A stretch of 64,000 nt of DNA from Vitrella brassicaformis (GCA_001179505.1 CDMY01000426.1:9074-73073); one strand, 5' to 3'; shown: positions 23,215-34,117, counted from the first letter of the stretch. Notes: a model not told the origin generated them from the sequence alone. A program made the numbers and translations.

Positions 23215-23472
23215 GGACGAGAGGTCGCCAAACAGCTCGCAAGCCATTCATTGCTCCTTCGAGAGATCTGATGTCGGCATTAGTCATCTGCATCGTCAAC
23301 CTTGAGCCGATTCCTCGTTTGTTTTTCCACTTGCGCACGAGAGGTGTGTTCTGACAACTCTTCATGTCGACGGCGGCGAACAAAGAGCCACTGCAGGAGT
23401 ACCAGTGAAGCGACAGGAGGGTTCGCGTCGTGCCGCCCCGCCGTTTTCTGCCGTTGCGGCTGGAGTACCAAC

Positions 23473-24077
23473 GATGGCAGCCCAAGATGAGGACGAATAT
23501 GGCGAATCCGAAGGTAGTATTGCTTATTGAGGACGATTGCAGCGAGGACAGGCATCCTTGCGTTCGCTCAGGTGACAGTGGTCGCGGTCCCACGCCGTTT
23601 TTCTTCCGTCCATCAGCTGGTGCGGCCAAGGCCAAACCGGCGGCCGCCAAGGCAAAGACGGCAGCCAAGCCCGCAGCCATGGACGAAGATGACGACGCCA
23701 CAGGTCAGCCAGTGCACAAGACGGACAGACAGACAGGCAGACAGACAGACCACTCTGCGATCTTGGACATCTAATTCAAGTTCGGTGTCATTCAGACGAG
23801 GACGATGGTTCAGAAGAGGACCTGAAGGATAACAAGGAAGGAAGGAGTAATTCACACTGATCGGCACCCGAACAAACATTCGTGTGCTTGTTTCGTCCCT
23901 CTGTGTCGTGTCTGCTCGTTACTGCGTGCAGCCAAGGCTAAACCCAACGCGGCACCCAAGTCAGCGGCATCTAGGCGCAGCATGAAGGCCTCACCGAAGA
24001 AGCCCGTCGATGACGACTCGGAAACCGGTCTGTCAGTCAGTCAGTCCGAGCACACACGCCAGACGTGAACACTTCTG

Positions 24078-24111
<34 letters not shown>

Positions 24112-24573
24112 TATGTGCAGACGAGGATGAGGCGCCCCGACAGAGGGCTCCGAAGGCCGGCGACAAGCGGAAGGCACAGCAGGCAGTCAGCCAGCTTGCT
24201 GAAGCCACCAAGGGAGGTACGCTGGTTGGGGTGGCGGCGGGGTAAGGAGGACTCAAAAGAAATCTCTCTTTCCTTTCTCTCCCTCTCTCTCTCTGTTGGT
24301 GCGTATCGAACAGGCGATGTGTGTGGCCGCAAAGTGTACGTGGGCAATCTGCCGTCCGGTGTGACAGAGAAACAGCTGCGCGAGGCCTTCAGTACTTGCG
24401 GCAGGATCGAGGAGCTTCACGTCCCCGAGAAAGGGGAGAGGGGCTTCGCCTTCGTCACATTCGCACACCTGGCGGGCGCCAAGAGAGCTCTCGAGTTCCG
24501 CGGGGCAGTCTTCCACGGCAGAAAGGTAAATGTCATGACACACAGCGCAGGGAAGGCATGGCATCGCAGAGCC

Positions 24574-24607
<34 letters not shown>

Positions 24608-26565
24608 CAGCTGCGCGTCGCCCACCCAAACAGTGGCAGACCAAAAGGACCCAAACCTGACAGGGTACCCCCTACTCGTTCATTCATCCATCCGCGCATT
24701 AATGTGTGTGTGTGTGTGTGTGTGTGTAAAATGCGTGTGTAGTTGAAGAGTTTGCTGCTTCACAACCTGGCCAAGAATGCCACCGAGGACGACCTGCACA
24801 ACGCCTTCGAGGTTGCCGGTGAGATCGAAAACGTCCACATTCTCAAGAACTGGGAGACGCAGGAGGTGAGGGAATGACCACACCAGGACACACGCATTCA
24901 CACGACCATCGGCGGCCATCACCTGCCCGCCTGCAGTCTCGTGGAGTGGCGTTTGTGAATTTCGCGACCGAGGAGGGCTGCCTCGCCGCCAGCCAAATTG
25001 ATGGCGTCCGCATCAAGGGACAAACCATATCGGTCAGTCAGGCGGTCTGCCCACTGCACACAGACGCCACGTATGCACTTACGCGTTGTGTGTGTATCGG
25101 TGTGTAGATGAAATGGGGCCATGACAGAGGCGCTCGGGGCCGCGCCGCTGCTGCTGCGGCGGCCAATGGAGGTACGGGTGAATGCATCAAGATGGGATGG
25201 GATGAAATGGACACTCTTGTGTGCTGTTGTTCAGGTGAGGTCAGCGTCCGCGCTGTGGCGGTGAAGCGTGAGCACGACCCCTACGATGGCGAGGACGGGC
25301 AGGGGGGTGCGGAGGACATCAAGCAAGAGAGAGAGGCCGTCAAAGACGAGCCGCATGACGTCAGTGCGAACGAGGAGGCCGGTGAAGAGGATCTGCAGGA
25401 CGACGGTGCGTATCAACGACGCACGCCTGAGTGTCGGTGTGGCTCTCTGTTTCTGCTCCTGTCACTCATGTGTGCAGACACCCAGCAGTGGGAGGCACGC
25501 CTCCGTGCGGCCTTCACCCGGAAGTGCACACACGGCTCCAAGACGCACGACTCAGCCTATGACGACCTCACCCTGGTCGCCGTCGACCGTAACACCAACT
25601 GCACGGTTGGCTTCTACGTGACGGTCGGGCCATTCTTCACCGATCAGGACGAAGACGGCCACGGGGTATATGTCAGGGCAGGAGTCTGGTGCGACTCGAG
25701 GAGCCGCATATGGGACTTCAGGGGGCTGACCACGAGGCTTCGCCGCGTTCGGGGCGGCGCCAGCTTGCAGGATCTCCTCGCCACGACAAAAAAGATGGTG
25801 CTGGGGCCAGATGGGAGGAAGATCATCAAGCACGACAAGGACACCGCCGGTCAGCGCAAGAGGGCGGCCAAGAGGTCGATTGAGAACGGCAGCGGCGAGA
25901 CCCCTCCAGCCAAACAGCGCCGCGAGTCAGGTACACAGTAGAGGGACACACACAGAAAAGGGCTGCGTCACCATTGCGGCTGTGTCATTATGTGTGTGTT
26001 CTCGTGTCATCAGGTGTGTCTGCTGGATTGTCTGGTCGTCATGCAGCTGCCGCTGCTGCTGCTGCTGCTGCTGCCGCAGCAGCAGCACCTGAGCAGCTGA
26101 GTCAGATGAAGGCGCTGGTGCAGCTGACTCGCCGAGAGCTGATGAGGGCCATCAAAGTGGACCCTGACGACCTCATACGTGACCTTGCCGAGACAATGGA
26201 CACGGTGAGGGAGAGAGGGCGGGTCGGGTCTGGTTGTGTGACGGCTGATAGGACTCAATGTGTTGTGCTGTCTGCCATGCCTGCCTGCAGCACAAGATGA
26301 ACGGCGCTGCGTTGGCCGACATCGGCCAGATGGACAAGGAGGAGATGCTCAAGGACATGGAGCACTTAGGCATCACGGCATATGGCCAGCAGCGGGCCCT
26401 CAAGCGATGGATCAAGCACGCCATGGACAGCGGCGGGGTACCACACCACACACAGACTATGTGCGTGGATTGGCCGATGGATGACATGTCGTTCTTTTCC
26501 TTGGTCAGGTCCGTGTGCCAAGTGCCAAGGTGGCCCAGACCGACGCATCCATGGAGAGAGGCTGA
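23473..26565 (+). CDS. Nucleolin-like two-RRM protein with unknown central domain, poly-Ala and SAM-like C-terminus
   Basis: Starts at ATG 23473 (MAAQDEDEYGESE). The N-terminal third alternates Lys/Ala-rich and acidic blocks, as in nucleolin. RRM1 follows: RNP2 KVYVGNLP, RNP1 RGFAFVTF (exons at about 24315-24530 and 24610). RRM2: SLLLHNLAKNATEDDL with RNP1-like RGVAFVNF. After an acidic/Lys linker (AVKREHDPYDGEDGQ) comes a compact, unfamiliar domain (about 25480-25800: NTNCTVGFYVTVGPFF; GVYVRAGVWCDSRSRIWDF), then a basic stretch, a run of 15 Ala, a helical segment (LTRRELMRAIKVDPDDLIRD) and a SAM-like end (MLKDMEHLGITAYGQQRALK). Stop at 26563-26565. Expected to bind RNA, probably in nucleus or nucleolus. 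Introns carry some of the longest (TG)n tracts in the window. RRMs are firm, the SAM label is moderate. Confidence 0.82.
24081..24108 (+). repeat. (GT)14 tract near a 3' splice site
   Basis: Uninterrupted GT repeat in an intron of the RRM gene, 12 bases before its CAG acceptor at 24118-24120. Confidence 0.9.
24576..24604 (+). repeat. (TG)14 tract near a 3' splice site
   Basis: TG repeat in the intron splitting RRM1; GTATGCAG follows directly, with the acceptor at 24608-24610. Confidence 0.9.
26041..26091 (+). repeat. Coding trinucleotide run encoding 15 Ala
   Basis: Mostly GCT (seven in a row) with GCC and GCA interruptions, inside the RRM protein gene; it directly follows an intron/exon junction near 26013. 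Confidence 0.85.
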
Positions 26566-27009
26566 TAGTGCGCAAGCACATTGGGATGAGGTGATGTCAT
26601 GCAAGCCATTTTTGCCTGATGATGTGGCCTCCGGCGTTGGCTAGCTTCAAGTGTGATGGTGCCCTGCCGCGGTTGGGAGTGATGGTGCGGTGAGATCGGG
26701 ATGTATGTGCGTTGTTTTTCTGGACCCTCGTTGACGCATCGAGTGGCATTTATGGACATTCAGAGTCCTGACACATGCATCATGTGGATTCACTCATTCT
26801 TGCCTTAAGACGGTAGGAGTGAGCGAGCGGCCAACCAGCCGTCAGCCATCAGCCATCAGTGCATCCGCCGATGAAGCCACACACTCACACCCAGCCACAT
26901 AAGAGAGAGAGAGATAGAGAGAAAGACATAAGACAGACAGAGAGAGCAAACAACCAACCGAGCATGGCGCTCAATTCGCTTGGAAAAGGCAGCAGGCAGC
27001 AGGTAGCTA

Positions 27010-27230
27010 CGATACACGCGAAAAGTCCCCATTTCATTCTATCTCTCTTACAGCCATCGGCCGTCGCTCGATCGGAAGTCGCTGGTGTGTTCGTCTGTTA
27101 GGTCGACCACGCCATCCGCCACATCAAGAGCGATGGTTGTCGCTCTCGACGCCACGAACAACATGAGTCAGCAACAGACGAACACCCAGCCACTTGACGG
27201 ACACACGGAAAAGCCCCCCGTCATACACAG
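27010..27230. repeat. Diverged direct repeat, copy 1 (period about 250 bp)
   Basis: Core CAGCCATCGGCCGTCGCTCG at 27051, then GTGTGTTCGTCTGTT, CGCC, CAAGAGCGATG and CAGACGAACA. The same ordered blocks recur about 250 bp downstream. Confidence 0.65.
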
Positions 27231-27254
27231 ACAAGACATTCGCCATCCCCCGTT

Positions 27255-27475
27255 TGTGGACAAAAGATACCATAGCATTCGCGTCTGTCTATGTGTGTTG
27301 CAGCCTTCCGCCGTCGATCGACCGCCACTGGGTGTGTTCGTCTGTTGTGTCCGCCACCCCCTCCGCCTCACCAAGAGCGATGTCGACGAGAGGGAGAGAG
27401 TGGCCAACATACCAGACGAACATCCACGCAGGGCGAGACTCGACAGACCACATACACACCTACGCGTAAACAAGG
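27255..27475. repeat. Diverged direct repeat, copy 2
   Basis: Core CAGCCTTCCGCCGTCGATCG at 27301 followed by GTGTGTTCGTCTGTT, CAAGAGCGATG and CAGACGAACA in the same order and spacing as copy 1. Confidence 0.65.
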
Positions 27476-27540
27476 CGGTCACCCAAAAAGAGATGCAATA
27501 GAAAGCCAAAGAGATACACGCATAAGAGAGGGAGAGAGAG

Positions 27541-27567
27541 CCAGGCAGGCAGGCAGGCAGGCAGGCC
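27541..27567. repeat. (CAGG)n simple repeat
   Basis: About six GGCA/CAGG units in a row within non-coding sequence. Confidence 0.85.
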
Positions 27568-27827
27568 GCCAAAAATATCAGAGCAAGCTGAAAGGCGCTC
27601 GCTCGATGTCTGTCTGAGTCTGTCCCCTTCCCTCCCTATGCACACAGATACTCTCAAACATACACAGCCATGTGTGCATAAAAACCGTTGTGCATTTCGC
27701 TAAGTGCATCCATCCATCCATCCATCCCGCCACCCCACCAAACCACCTCCCCAGCCATGTAGCCGCTATCTACCGAGGCGTGCGTCTTCAACAAGTCGTC
27801 TACCGACCCGTCCGTCCGTCTTGTTCG

Positions 27828-28635
27828 TCATTTGTCGTCGTCGCATGGTGCGACGTGGACGCCTTTGCACGCCTTGCTGTACTGCTGCTTGAACCGGCTC
27901 AGCTGCTCCCGCACCTGGTGCTCAACCCGGTCACGATACCTACACACACACACACGCACACACACACACCAGAACCACACAATGAGGCACACCACACCCA
28001 CGTGCGGCTCTGCTGTGCATTTGTGTGAGGTGTCCATCTCCTCACCTGAGCTCAGCCGGCGTCATCTGGTGGAACCTCTGCGGGTGCGTCAGATGGTCCA
28101 AACCCCCTTCCCCGCCCTCGCCCCCTCCCTCCCCCTCACCCAACATCATGTCATGCTGCCCGTGGTGACCCTGCTGGTGTGTGGGCGTGTTGCCGTTGGA
28201 TGACAGCTGCAGCCGGTCCATGCCCATGTTGAGGTCCATTGCGATGCCCACGTCGTTGCCCGATGAGGGAGGGGGGAGGGGGAGGGGGAACGGGACGGGC
28301 AGGGGCACGTCGACAGGGCGGGCGGCGTGGCTCTGCTGCTCAGCCCACAACTGGTACTTATAGCTCATGTTGTCGCTAAGACGAAGCCGCTTGGCCCTAG
28401 GCAGTGAGAATGGCCGGTTGCCGCTGCCGCTGTGGTGGACCGGCCTCCCCTCCCTCTCGTCGACATCCATGTCTACGTCACCACCGCCGCCCGAATCGCC
28501 GTCATGCGGCCGGCTCTCGCCCCTGTCGTTCTGGTAGATGGACGCATGGGACCGTTTGAGCCTCACAGGCGTGGAAGCCGGCGCGTTGGGCACGCTGGGC
28601 GGCTGGTGGTGGGCTGGGAAGTGGTAGGGGTCCAT
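27828..28635 (-). CDS. Small low-complexity, probably nuclear protein with helical C-terminus
   Basis: Two exons. Exon 1 from ATG 28635 (MDPYHFPAHHQPPSVPNAP) to about 28048 is rich in Pro, Gly, Asp and His, with two basic patches that look like nuclear localisation signals (VRLKRSHAS; PRAKRLRLS). A phase-2 intron (about 28047-27940) with a (TG)n tract before TAG joins MTPAELR to YRDRVEHQVREQLSRFKQQY, an amphipathic helix, and the chain ends CDDDK with TGA at 27830-27828. The layout (basic N-terminal motif, disordered middle, charged C-terminal helix) is reminiscent of akirin-type nuclear cofactors, but I see no decisive signature, so this stays hypothetical. Confidence 0.65.
27942..27969 (-). 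repeat. Intronic (TG)n on the coding strand
   Basis: (AC)n on the plus strand, i.e. (TG)n on the gene strand, running directly into the TAG acceptor of the only intron of this gene. Confidence 0.85.
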
Positions 28636-28956
28636 CGGATCAGCCGGACGAGGGGTGAAGGTCTTCACACATGACACGCCGACCCTCTACGAACGGTTGC
28701 GGCGGCGAGTGGGGTGCCGGTGTTCGCCAACAGACGCCGAAGAGCGCCAAAAGAGCGCTGAAGAGAACGCAATTGGCGAAGGTTGAAAACGGTGTGCTCC
28801 TCACAGGCTCCTCACATCAACAACAAGCCTTGAAGGCTCCTGTTCCTCTTTTCCCTTTTTGCTTCGAGCTCGCAAGACATTTGTTTTCCGGTTTGTTGGA
28901 GTTGAGAGTTGTTGGAGTCGAGTTGAGAGTTCGTGTCCATCGCCTCTTGACAGATC
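28636..28956. promoter_or_regulatory. Divergent promoter region between the nuclear protein and RanBP1
   Basis: 321 bases between opposed ATG codons. Contains a GAGTTGAGAGTTG-type duplicated element just before the RanBP1 start (about 28899-28931). No known promoter motif recognised. Confidence 0.45.
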
Positions 28957-30058
28957 ATGAGCACAGCGGTGGACGCCCAGCCGGCAGCTCCCGCGCCGCA
29001 TGCCGAGCACGACGATGACGACAAGTTGGTCGAAGAGGAGGTGGTGCATGGCGACTGGGCCACGCCACAGGTGCGTCACACAGGCACACATCACACACAC
29101 ACACGCATCCACCCACATCCGCAACTTCATGCAGCTGTGATGTGATGCCGGGAGAGATGGGGAGGCGGGGAGACAGTTACCATGTGTGTTGGCGTTGGTT
29201 GGTGCAGGTAGAGGTGCATGAGGTGGAGGCCGCTACGGGTGAGGAGGAGGAGGACGCCATCTGGAAGCAGCGCGCCAAACTCTTCCGATGGAGCCCGGGC
29301 ACAGGTACTGCACACGACCTCACTCACACGCCGAGAGCGAAACGACGCACGCATATGTGTGGGTGGTGTGTGTGTGGATGGGGTGCGTGTGTGTGTGCAG
29401 GTGATGACGGCAAGGGTGAGTGGAAGGAGCGCGGTCTGGGGGAGGCCAAGTTGCTGCAGCACAAGACCACCAAGAAGGTGCGCTTCCTCCTGCGGCAGGA
29501 GAAGACACTCAAGGTCGTCGCCAACCACTACGGTCGGTCAGACGCACAAACACACGAACCAACGAGATACACACACGCACAACCACGACTCATGCCTCCG
29601 ATTGCGTGTCGTGCTGTGTCGTGCTGTGTCGTGCTGTCGTGTGTTGTGTGCGTTTCTCATCAGTTACGGACCACGAGGGCTACTGCAACCTGGTGCCCAA
29701 CAGCGGCAGCGACAAGATCTTCTGCTGGACCGTTCCCGACTTCGCCGAAAACGAACTTGTCACCGAACAGTTCGGACTCAAACTCGGCACAACAGAAAGT
29801 CAGTGAGCCAATCGCCCTCACCCACTCCTCACTGCACGGCCCAGATAGATGCATCTATCTGGTGTGTTTGTGTCTGTCCCGTTGTGTGCAGAGGCGAATG
29901 AGTTCAAGGATATGTTTCTGAAGGCCAAGGAGATCAACCGAGAGGCCATCGCCGCCGCCAAGGGCGAGGGAGCCGACACCGACAAGACGGAGGCCGCCGA
30001 GGACACCAAGGACGCTGCGGCAGACAAGCCTGACACCAACGGCGACAAGAAGGAGTGA
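28957..30058 (+). CDS. RANBP1: Ran-binding protein 1 (RanBP1) homologue
   Basis: Starts at ATG 28957 (MSTAVDAQPAAPAPHAEH) with an acidic N-terminus. Exons then encode a full RanBD1 domain: VEVHEVEAATGEEEEDA, RAKLFRW, GEWKERGLGEAKLLQHK, KVRFLLRQEKTLKVVANHY and DKIFCWTVPDFAE. The C-terminal helix (EFKDMFLKAKEI) and a Lys/Asp/Ala-rich tail end at TGA 30056-30058. RanBP1 binds Ran-GTP and stimulates RanGAP in nucleocytoplasmic transport. Five exons; introns near 29072-29207, 29307-29400, 29533-29664 and 29805-29890 have TG-rich 3' ends. Length and motif order match the family, so identity is firm. Confidence 0.93.
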
Positions 30059-31081
30059 TCGCAGGAAAAACGGGTGTGTGAATAAGCTAGCTGATAGCGT
30101 TACAGCAGTGGGGATGGGGATGTGGAGAGGGGGAAAGGGGGAGGGAGAGAGAGGGGGCAGTTTAAGGGCACATCCATATGTATGAGAGGGGTGATGCGAT
30201 GGCATGCAAGACGGTGTGCGGCGGCGGCTGGCTTTTCTACCCAGAATGCACGCACACGCCCCTGTAGCTGACTGGCCGTTCTGTCTGTCCGTGTAAGTTT
30301 GTCAAAGTGAGTCTCTATGTGTTTGGGGGATGGATGGATAGTACGATGAGGCCGTCTTCGCATTCGACGGCCCCTCATAGATCGTGCTGCCCGTCCACCT
30401 CCTCTCGCAGACACGTAGAGACTGCACACGACGCACACAAAACTACATATCAGTGACTCGTTATCTTTGCCACATGATTTGTGTATCAAATCTACTCAGC
30501 AAGACATGAATGCGCCAGCAGCAGCGTTTACCTATTCATTGAATCTTATTCGTCCCATTCATCGTTTCATGCTCTTCCATCGTGTGGATAGTTGGAAGGA
30601 AGGAGGAAAGAATAGACAGACAGCCGGATTTTTGCCTGCCCTTCCAGGTCTACAGGTCTGACACAAACCCATCAGTAGAATGGCCTCAGTGAGTGAGTGA
30701 TGAAAGCAATGAGTGGCAGAATGACCTCCCATCAGTTCATCACATATCTGTTAAATATTCATCTGCCCAGAGGCAATGTGTGTGTGGGATGTCCGCCACC
30801 CCCCACCCACCCACCCACTCACCCACACACACACACGCACGCACTTGCTTATATGCAATCGGATGCCCGCGAGTCAACCAGCCCGTCAGCCATTCTATCT
30901 ACAGCCTACAGTCAGTGTCTGGTCACTCCTCCGCAATGCTGCCGGCACAAGGCTAGATATCGATACGCCAACCTGACACGACACAAACGGTGCGTGCACA
31001 TCCCCCCGCCGCCCTCCCGCCTCCTTGCCCGTCTCATCTCTTTTGATGTGCGCACCAGGTCGTGTGGCATGTGTGCATCTT
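30059..31081. other. Convergent 1-kb interval, no gene seen
   Basis: Contains a G/A-rich tract (30113-30156) and a CCCACCCA-type C-rich tract (30798-30830). No credible open frame or RNA gene. Confidence 0.45.
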
Positions 31082-33933
31082 CTATGGGCGTCTCGCGATG
31101 GTGAGGCAGCTGCCCACCATTTCCATCTTGTACTTGTCGCTCAGCAGGTTGAAGGTGGCATGGCGGTCGTTGAACAAGCGCCGCACATCCAGCTGCAGCC
31201 GCGCAGCCCAGATAAGGGCCGACGCCTTGCGCGCGGGGGGTCTGGAGCCAATGGGTCTGGAGACAAAGCCGGCAAGCACCGCTACCAGCGACCCATAGAA
31301 CTTATCGACCGTCACACCGACACGCGGATTCTCTGCGAACGGCACATGTCGTTTGATACATATTTGCCTGCCCCCCTGCCTCCCTGTGCTTTGTGCTTTG
31401 TGCTTTGTGTGTATTTTTGCGCCCCTTACCGTACACATGGAACTTGACTTCCTTGAAGGCCGGCCGGTTGTGGCTGGCCCACTCCTGCAGAGGCCGGCTA
31501 TGCTCCAAGATGCTCGATGCCGACGTACTAATCGTCAGTGATTCGAATGCCCTCTTGCTCCCGCGCAGCTGGCGCGTCATTGCGTCGAGCAGCGACATGA
31601 CCTGGATGAGTGACGCGCAAGGGGGCCATGGCCCGAAATCGATGTGGTTGCATTGGGGCATGCCGGCGGTGACGGCCTTGGCGAGGCTATCGACGGTCTG
31701 CTGGGAGGGGGGAGTGTCGGTGTTGTAGGTCAATGCGTAAGCGCGGGGGAAGTGTGTGGTAGTGGCAGTGCCTGTCAGGTCTCCACCACTGTACCGCACG
31801 TCGCGGACGAGGCCGACAATGTCACCCACAATCTTCTGCACTTGATGGTCGACAGCAGAAAGCAAAATCGTCCCCGATGGCGTGAAAGTACTCCACCCCG
31901 CGGCCAATCCAAGAACAAGCTTCTGCACCTGATGGCATACGGACACGCATAGATCATATTTGCCCCACGGGTGTCGTCACGGTGCATGTAGCAGGCACAC
32001 ACACCTGAGGTGACTTGTCGGCTGCCCATTCGACCAGCGATATGTCTGCTCTACAGTTCTGGGTGACCGTCAGCTGGTCGAGGGCCTCTGGCCGCATCAC
32101 CGCCTCCGCCAACCGCCCCACCTCAAGCAGCAGCTTCTTGTCCTCTGCGTCGGCGGCATCAATGTGCAGCTTGCGAAGGTTGTGGCGGCAGCCCCGGCTA
32201 ACGAGCGTCTCACGCAGCGCGACGACCGTGTCGCTCTCAGCTCGGTACAAATCGATGGGGCCGATGGACTGGAGGCGGGAGAGGGACCTGCCGTCCTTGG
32301 GGGCCGTGGACAACAGGCCTTGCTTGACGCTCAAGAGAATGACAACAGGCCTTGCTTGACGCTCAAGAGAATGGTGTCCACATCGAACTTCTCCAGATGC
32401 TCGCACGCCTCCATCCAGCAGCTATGATTGCTCTTGATGTCCTCTACGCCATAACCCTGCTCCCGCCCGAATGTCAGGACTCGCAGACGCGGCGCGCGCC
32501 ACACCCGCCTGCCGGCGCGCACGGCCGCATACTGGCAGGGCATGTTGTGCACCTCCTCCAGGTTTGACAGGTCGACGGGGGAGGGGGGCAGCGGCTCCGC
32601 CGACGTGTCGCAGCGAAAGCTGCTGTCGTGGTCGTCGTCGAAGCTGATGACTTTGATGGACGAAGCGGGCTGTGGCACATGGTGTGCCGGCCGTGCTGTC
32701 CCCTCCTCACCCCCCTCCTGCTGCACCTTCTTCTCCTCGTCGTTGATGGCCTTGCGCGCCGCCGCATTGCCCTCGATCAATGCCACCCAAGTGCCACGGC
32801 ACCAGCGGCTGATCGACTCGAAGGGCAGGATGGTGTGCAGATGCGTCAAATGGCTCGCGCGCTGCCCCCACTTGTAGGCTGTCTTGTGGGGCATCCGCCC
32901 CCACAGCTGGCGCACGCCGCCCTTGGCCGATCCGTCGATGGTCAGGTGCGTGTAGTTGGCGGCCGCCGCGTCGAAGAGGGCCTGGCCAAGGACGCGGCGG
33001 CGATGCGTCAGCTCCCAGGGGTGGAAGGAGCCGAACACGTTGGCGAGCTCGTCACGAGAGAGACGGAGCCGGCCCTTCAACACAGACAGACACGTTGACA
33101 CAAAGGTATATGATTGAGTGTGCAGAGGTGGCGGGTCGTTCGCTTCGTGTTCTCACCGGCGGCTGGTTGGGTGGCTGTCGTCCCGATACATGGACCTGTC
33201 GATATGAAGGCTGCTGTGGGGCAGCGACACTCAAATCGGAATCAGCTGCGGCCACCTGAGTCAAGCGCAATGACAACAACGAACACAGAGAACCGTCTCC
33301 ACCCCTTCCCTCCAACTCATTGTCAACGTGTGTGTGTGTACCTCAGCGGCTGGTCCGTCTGGCGATGCGTCGACAACATCCATCTCACCACCACTCCCAC
33401 TACCACCACCGACAATCGCTGCAGCGGGCGAGCCGGAGTCGTTCGTGTGCTGTGGGCCATCTAGCGCGGCCGCAGCTGTGCCGCTCGCCTGCTCTGTCGG
33501 ATCTAATGCTGCCACTGTGGTGATTGCCTCCAGCCCCGCCGACACAGCAGACTCGGCAACTCGGAATTGACCCGACGCAGCCCCGAGCGAGAGCAGCGCG
33601 GCCATCGTGTCACCAGATGCACCGCCCTGACGTAGACGCACATCGCAACTCAGCTGCCACATTGCACAGACGAAAGGGAAGACAATTGTGTGTGCTCGGT
33701 GCCGGGAATCTCAGGCACTCACCTTGATTTTGTTATGCAGCTGCCGGATCTTCTCAAGCAATACATCCCCCTCGGCACGCAGCTGCACGACAACACACAG
33801 GAAGCAAGACAGCCGTGTGTGAGCAGACCCACAGATAATCACATGCGCGTGTGGTTGGGCTGTTGGCTGTCTGTACCTCGCTGATGCTGGCAGGAGCCAT
33901 ACTCGCACCGGCCGCCTGACCCGACCCCGCCAT
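31082..33933 (-). CDS. Lineage-specific F-box-like/leucine-rich family member A (frame disrupted by a 32-bp duplication)
   Basis: Starts at ATG 33933 (MAGSGQAAGASMAPASISE). Short exons encode LRAEGDVLLEKIRQLHNKIK and an Ala/Gly/Ser-rich stretch; the main exon begins GRLRLSRDELANVFGSFHP (F-box-like) and continues THLTIDGSAKGGVRQLW, SSIKVISFDDDHD and ACEHLEKFDVDTILLSVKQG. Here the frame breaks because 32 bases are exactly tandemly repeated (32309-32372). Beyond it the next frame continues naturally with LSRLQSIGPIDLYRAESDTV and LVSRGCRHNLRKLHIDAAD. Two more exons (about 31950-31440 and 31330-31082) end ARRP with TAG at 31084-31082. Family likeness with the genes at 42.7 and 58.2 kb: a THLTID...R.W block, a 'RLQSIGP' line and 'RGCR..L..L'. 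Function unknown; an F-box would imply an SCF ubiquitin-ligase adaptor. Confidence 0.68.
32309..32372. repeat. Exact 32-bp tandem duplication inside a coding exon
   Basis: Unit 32309-32340 (starting GACAACAGGCC, ending CAAGAGAAT) is repeated base for base at 32341-32372. As 32 is not divisible by three, it shifts the frame of family member A; both copies translate to ILLSVKQGLLS in their respective frames. Confidence 0.97.
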
Positions 33934-34117
33934 GAAATCCTCCGATGCATTACGGTCGGTGATCCTCCATTGCCGACAACAAGAGCTACTGGATGAGTCA
34001 GGAGGCCGCTCGCTCATGGCCATTCCTATCGACGACCTCCGAATGTGGCGGCGGGGAGATGGAATGAAGCAGGGTTTCGGGTCAAGGGTTTCGGGCACGA
34101 CAAGACGCCGCCGACGA
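33934..34117. promoter_or_regulatory. Divergent promoter / overlapping start region
   Basis: 184 bases between the start of family member A and the preferred start of the receptor. The plus strand is also open from an ATG at 33932 that overlaps the minus-strand ATG in a shared CATG. I prefer 34118 because it places a signal peptide at the N-terminus. Confidence 0.45.

Larger units (their letters stand above)
22492..23472. other. Long non-coding interval with diverged direct repeats
   Basis: Nearly 1 kb upstream of two divergent genes. No open frame is convincing. It holds a 67-bp direct repeat pair, an (AACG)7 microsatellite and a second, more diverged pair: the TAGATTCCTCGTTTGTCTTT region near 22672 recurs near 23309 with a few changes, each preceded by a TGCATC...CTTGAG block. 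This suggests local segmental duplication. Confidence 0.55.
26566..27827. other. 1.26-kb convergent interval with a diverged direct repeat and simple repeats
   Basis: Tail-to-tail gap between the RRM gene and a minus-strand gene. No convincing frame; scattered GA-rich, CAGG and CCAT simple repeats. It contains two diverged copies of a roughly 220-bp segment. Confidence 0.5.

Noticed and set aside
26859-27501. Open frames in the gap after the RRM gene
   Set aside because: Composition driven by GA and CA repeats; ends undefined and no family likeness.
33932-34117. N-terminal extension of the receptor from ATG 33932
   Set aside because: Would bury the signal peptide behind 62 charged residues and overlap the opposite gene's start; the ATG at 34118 is more plausible, though not proven.
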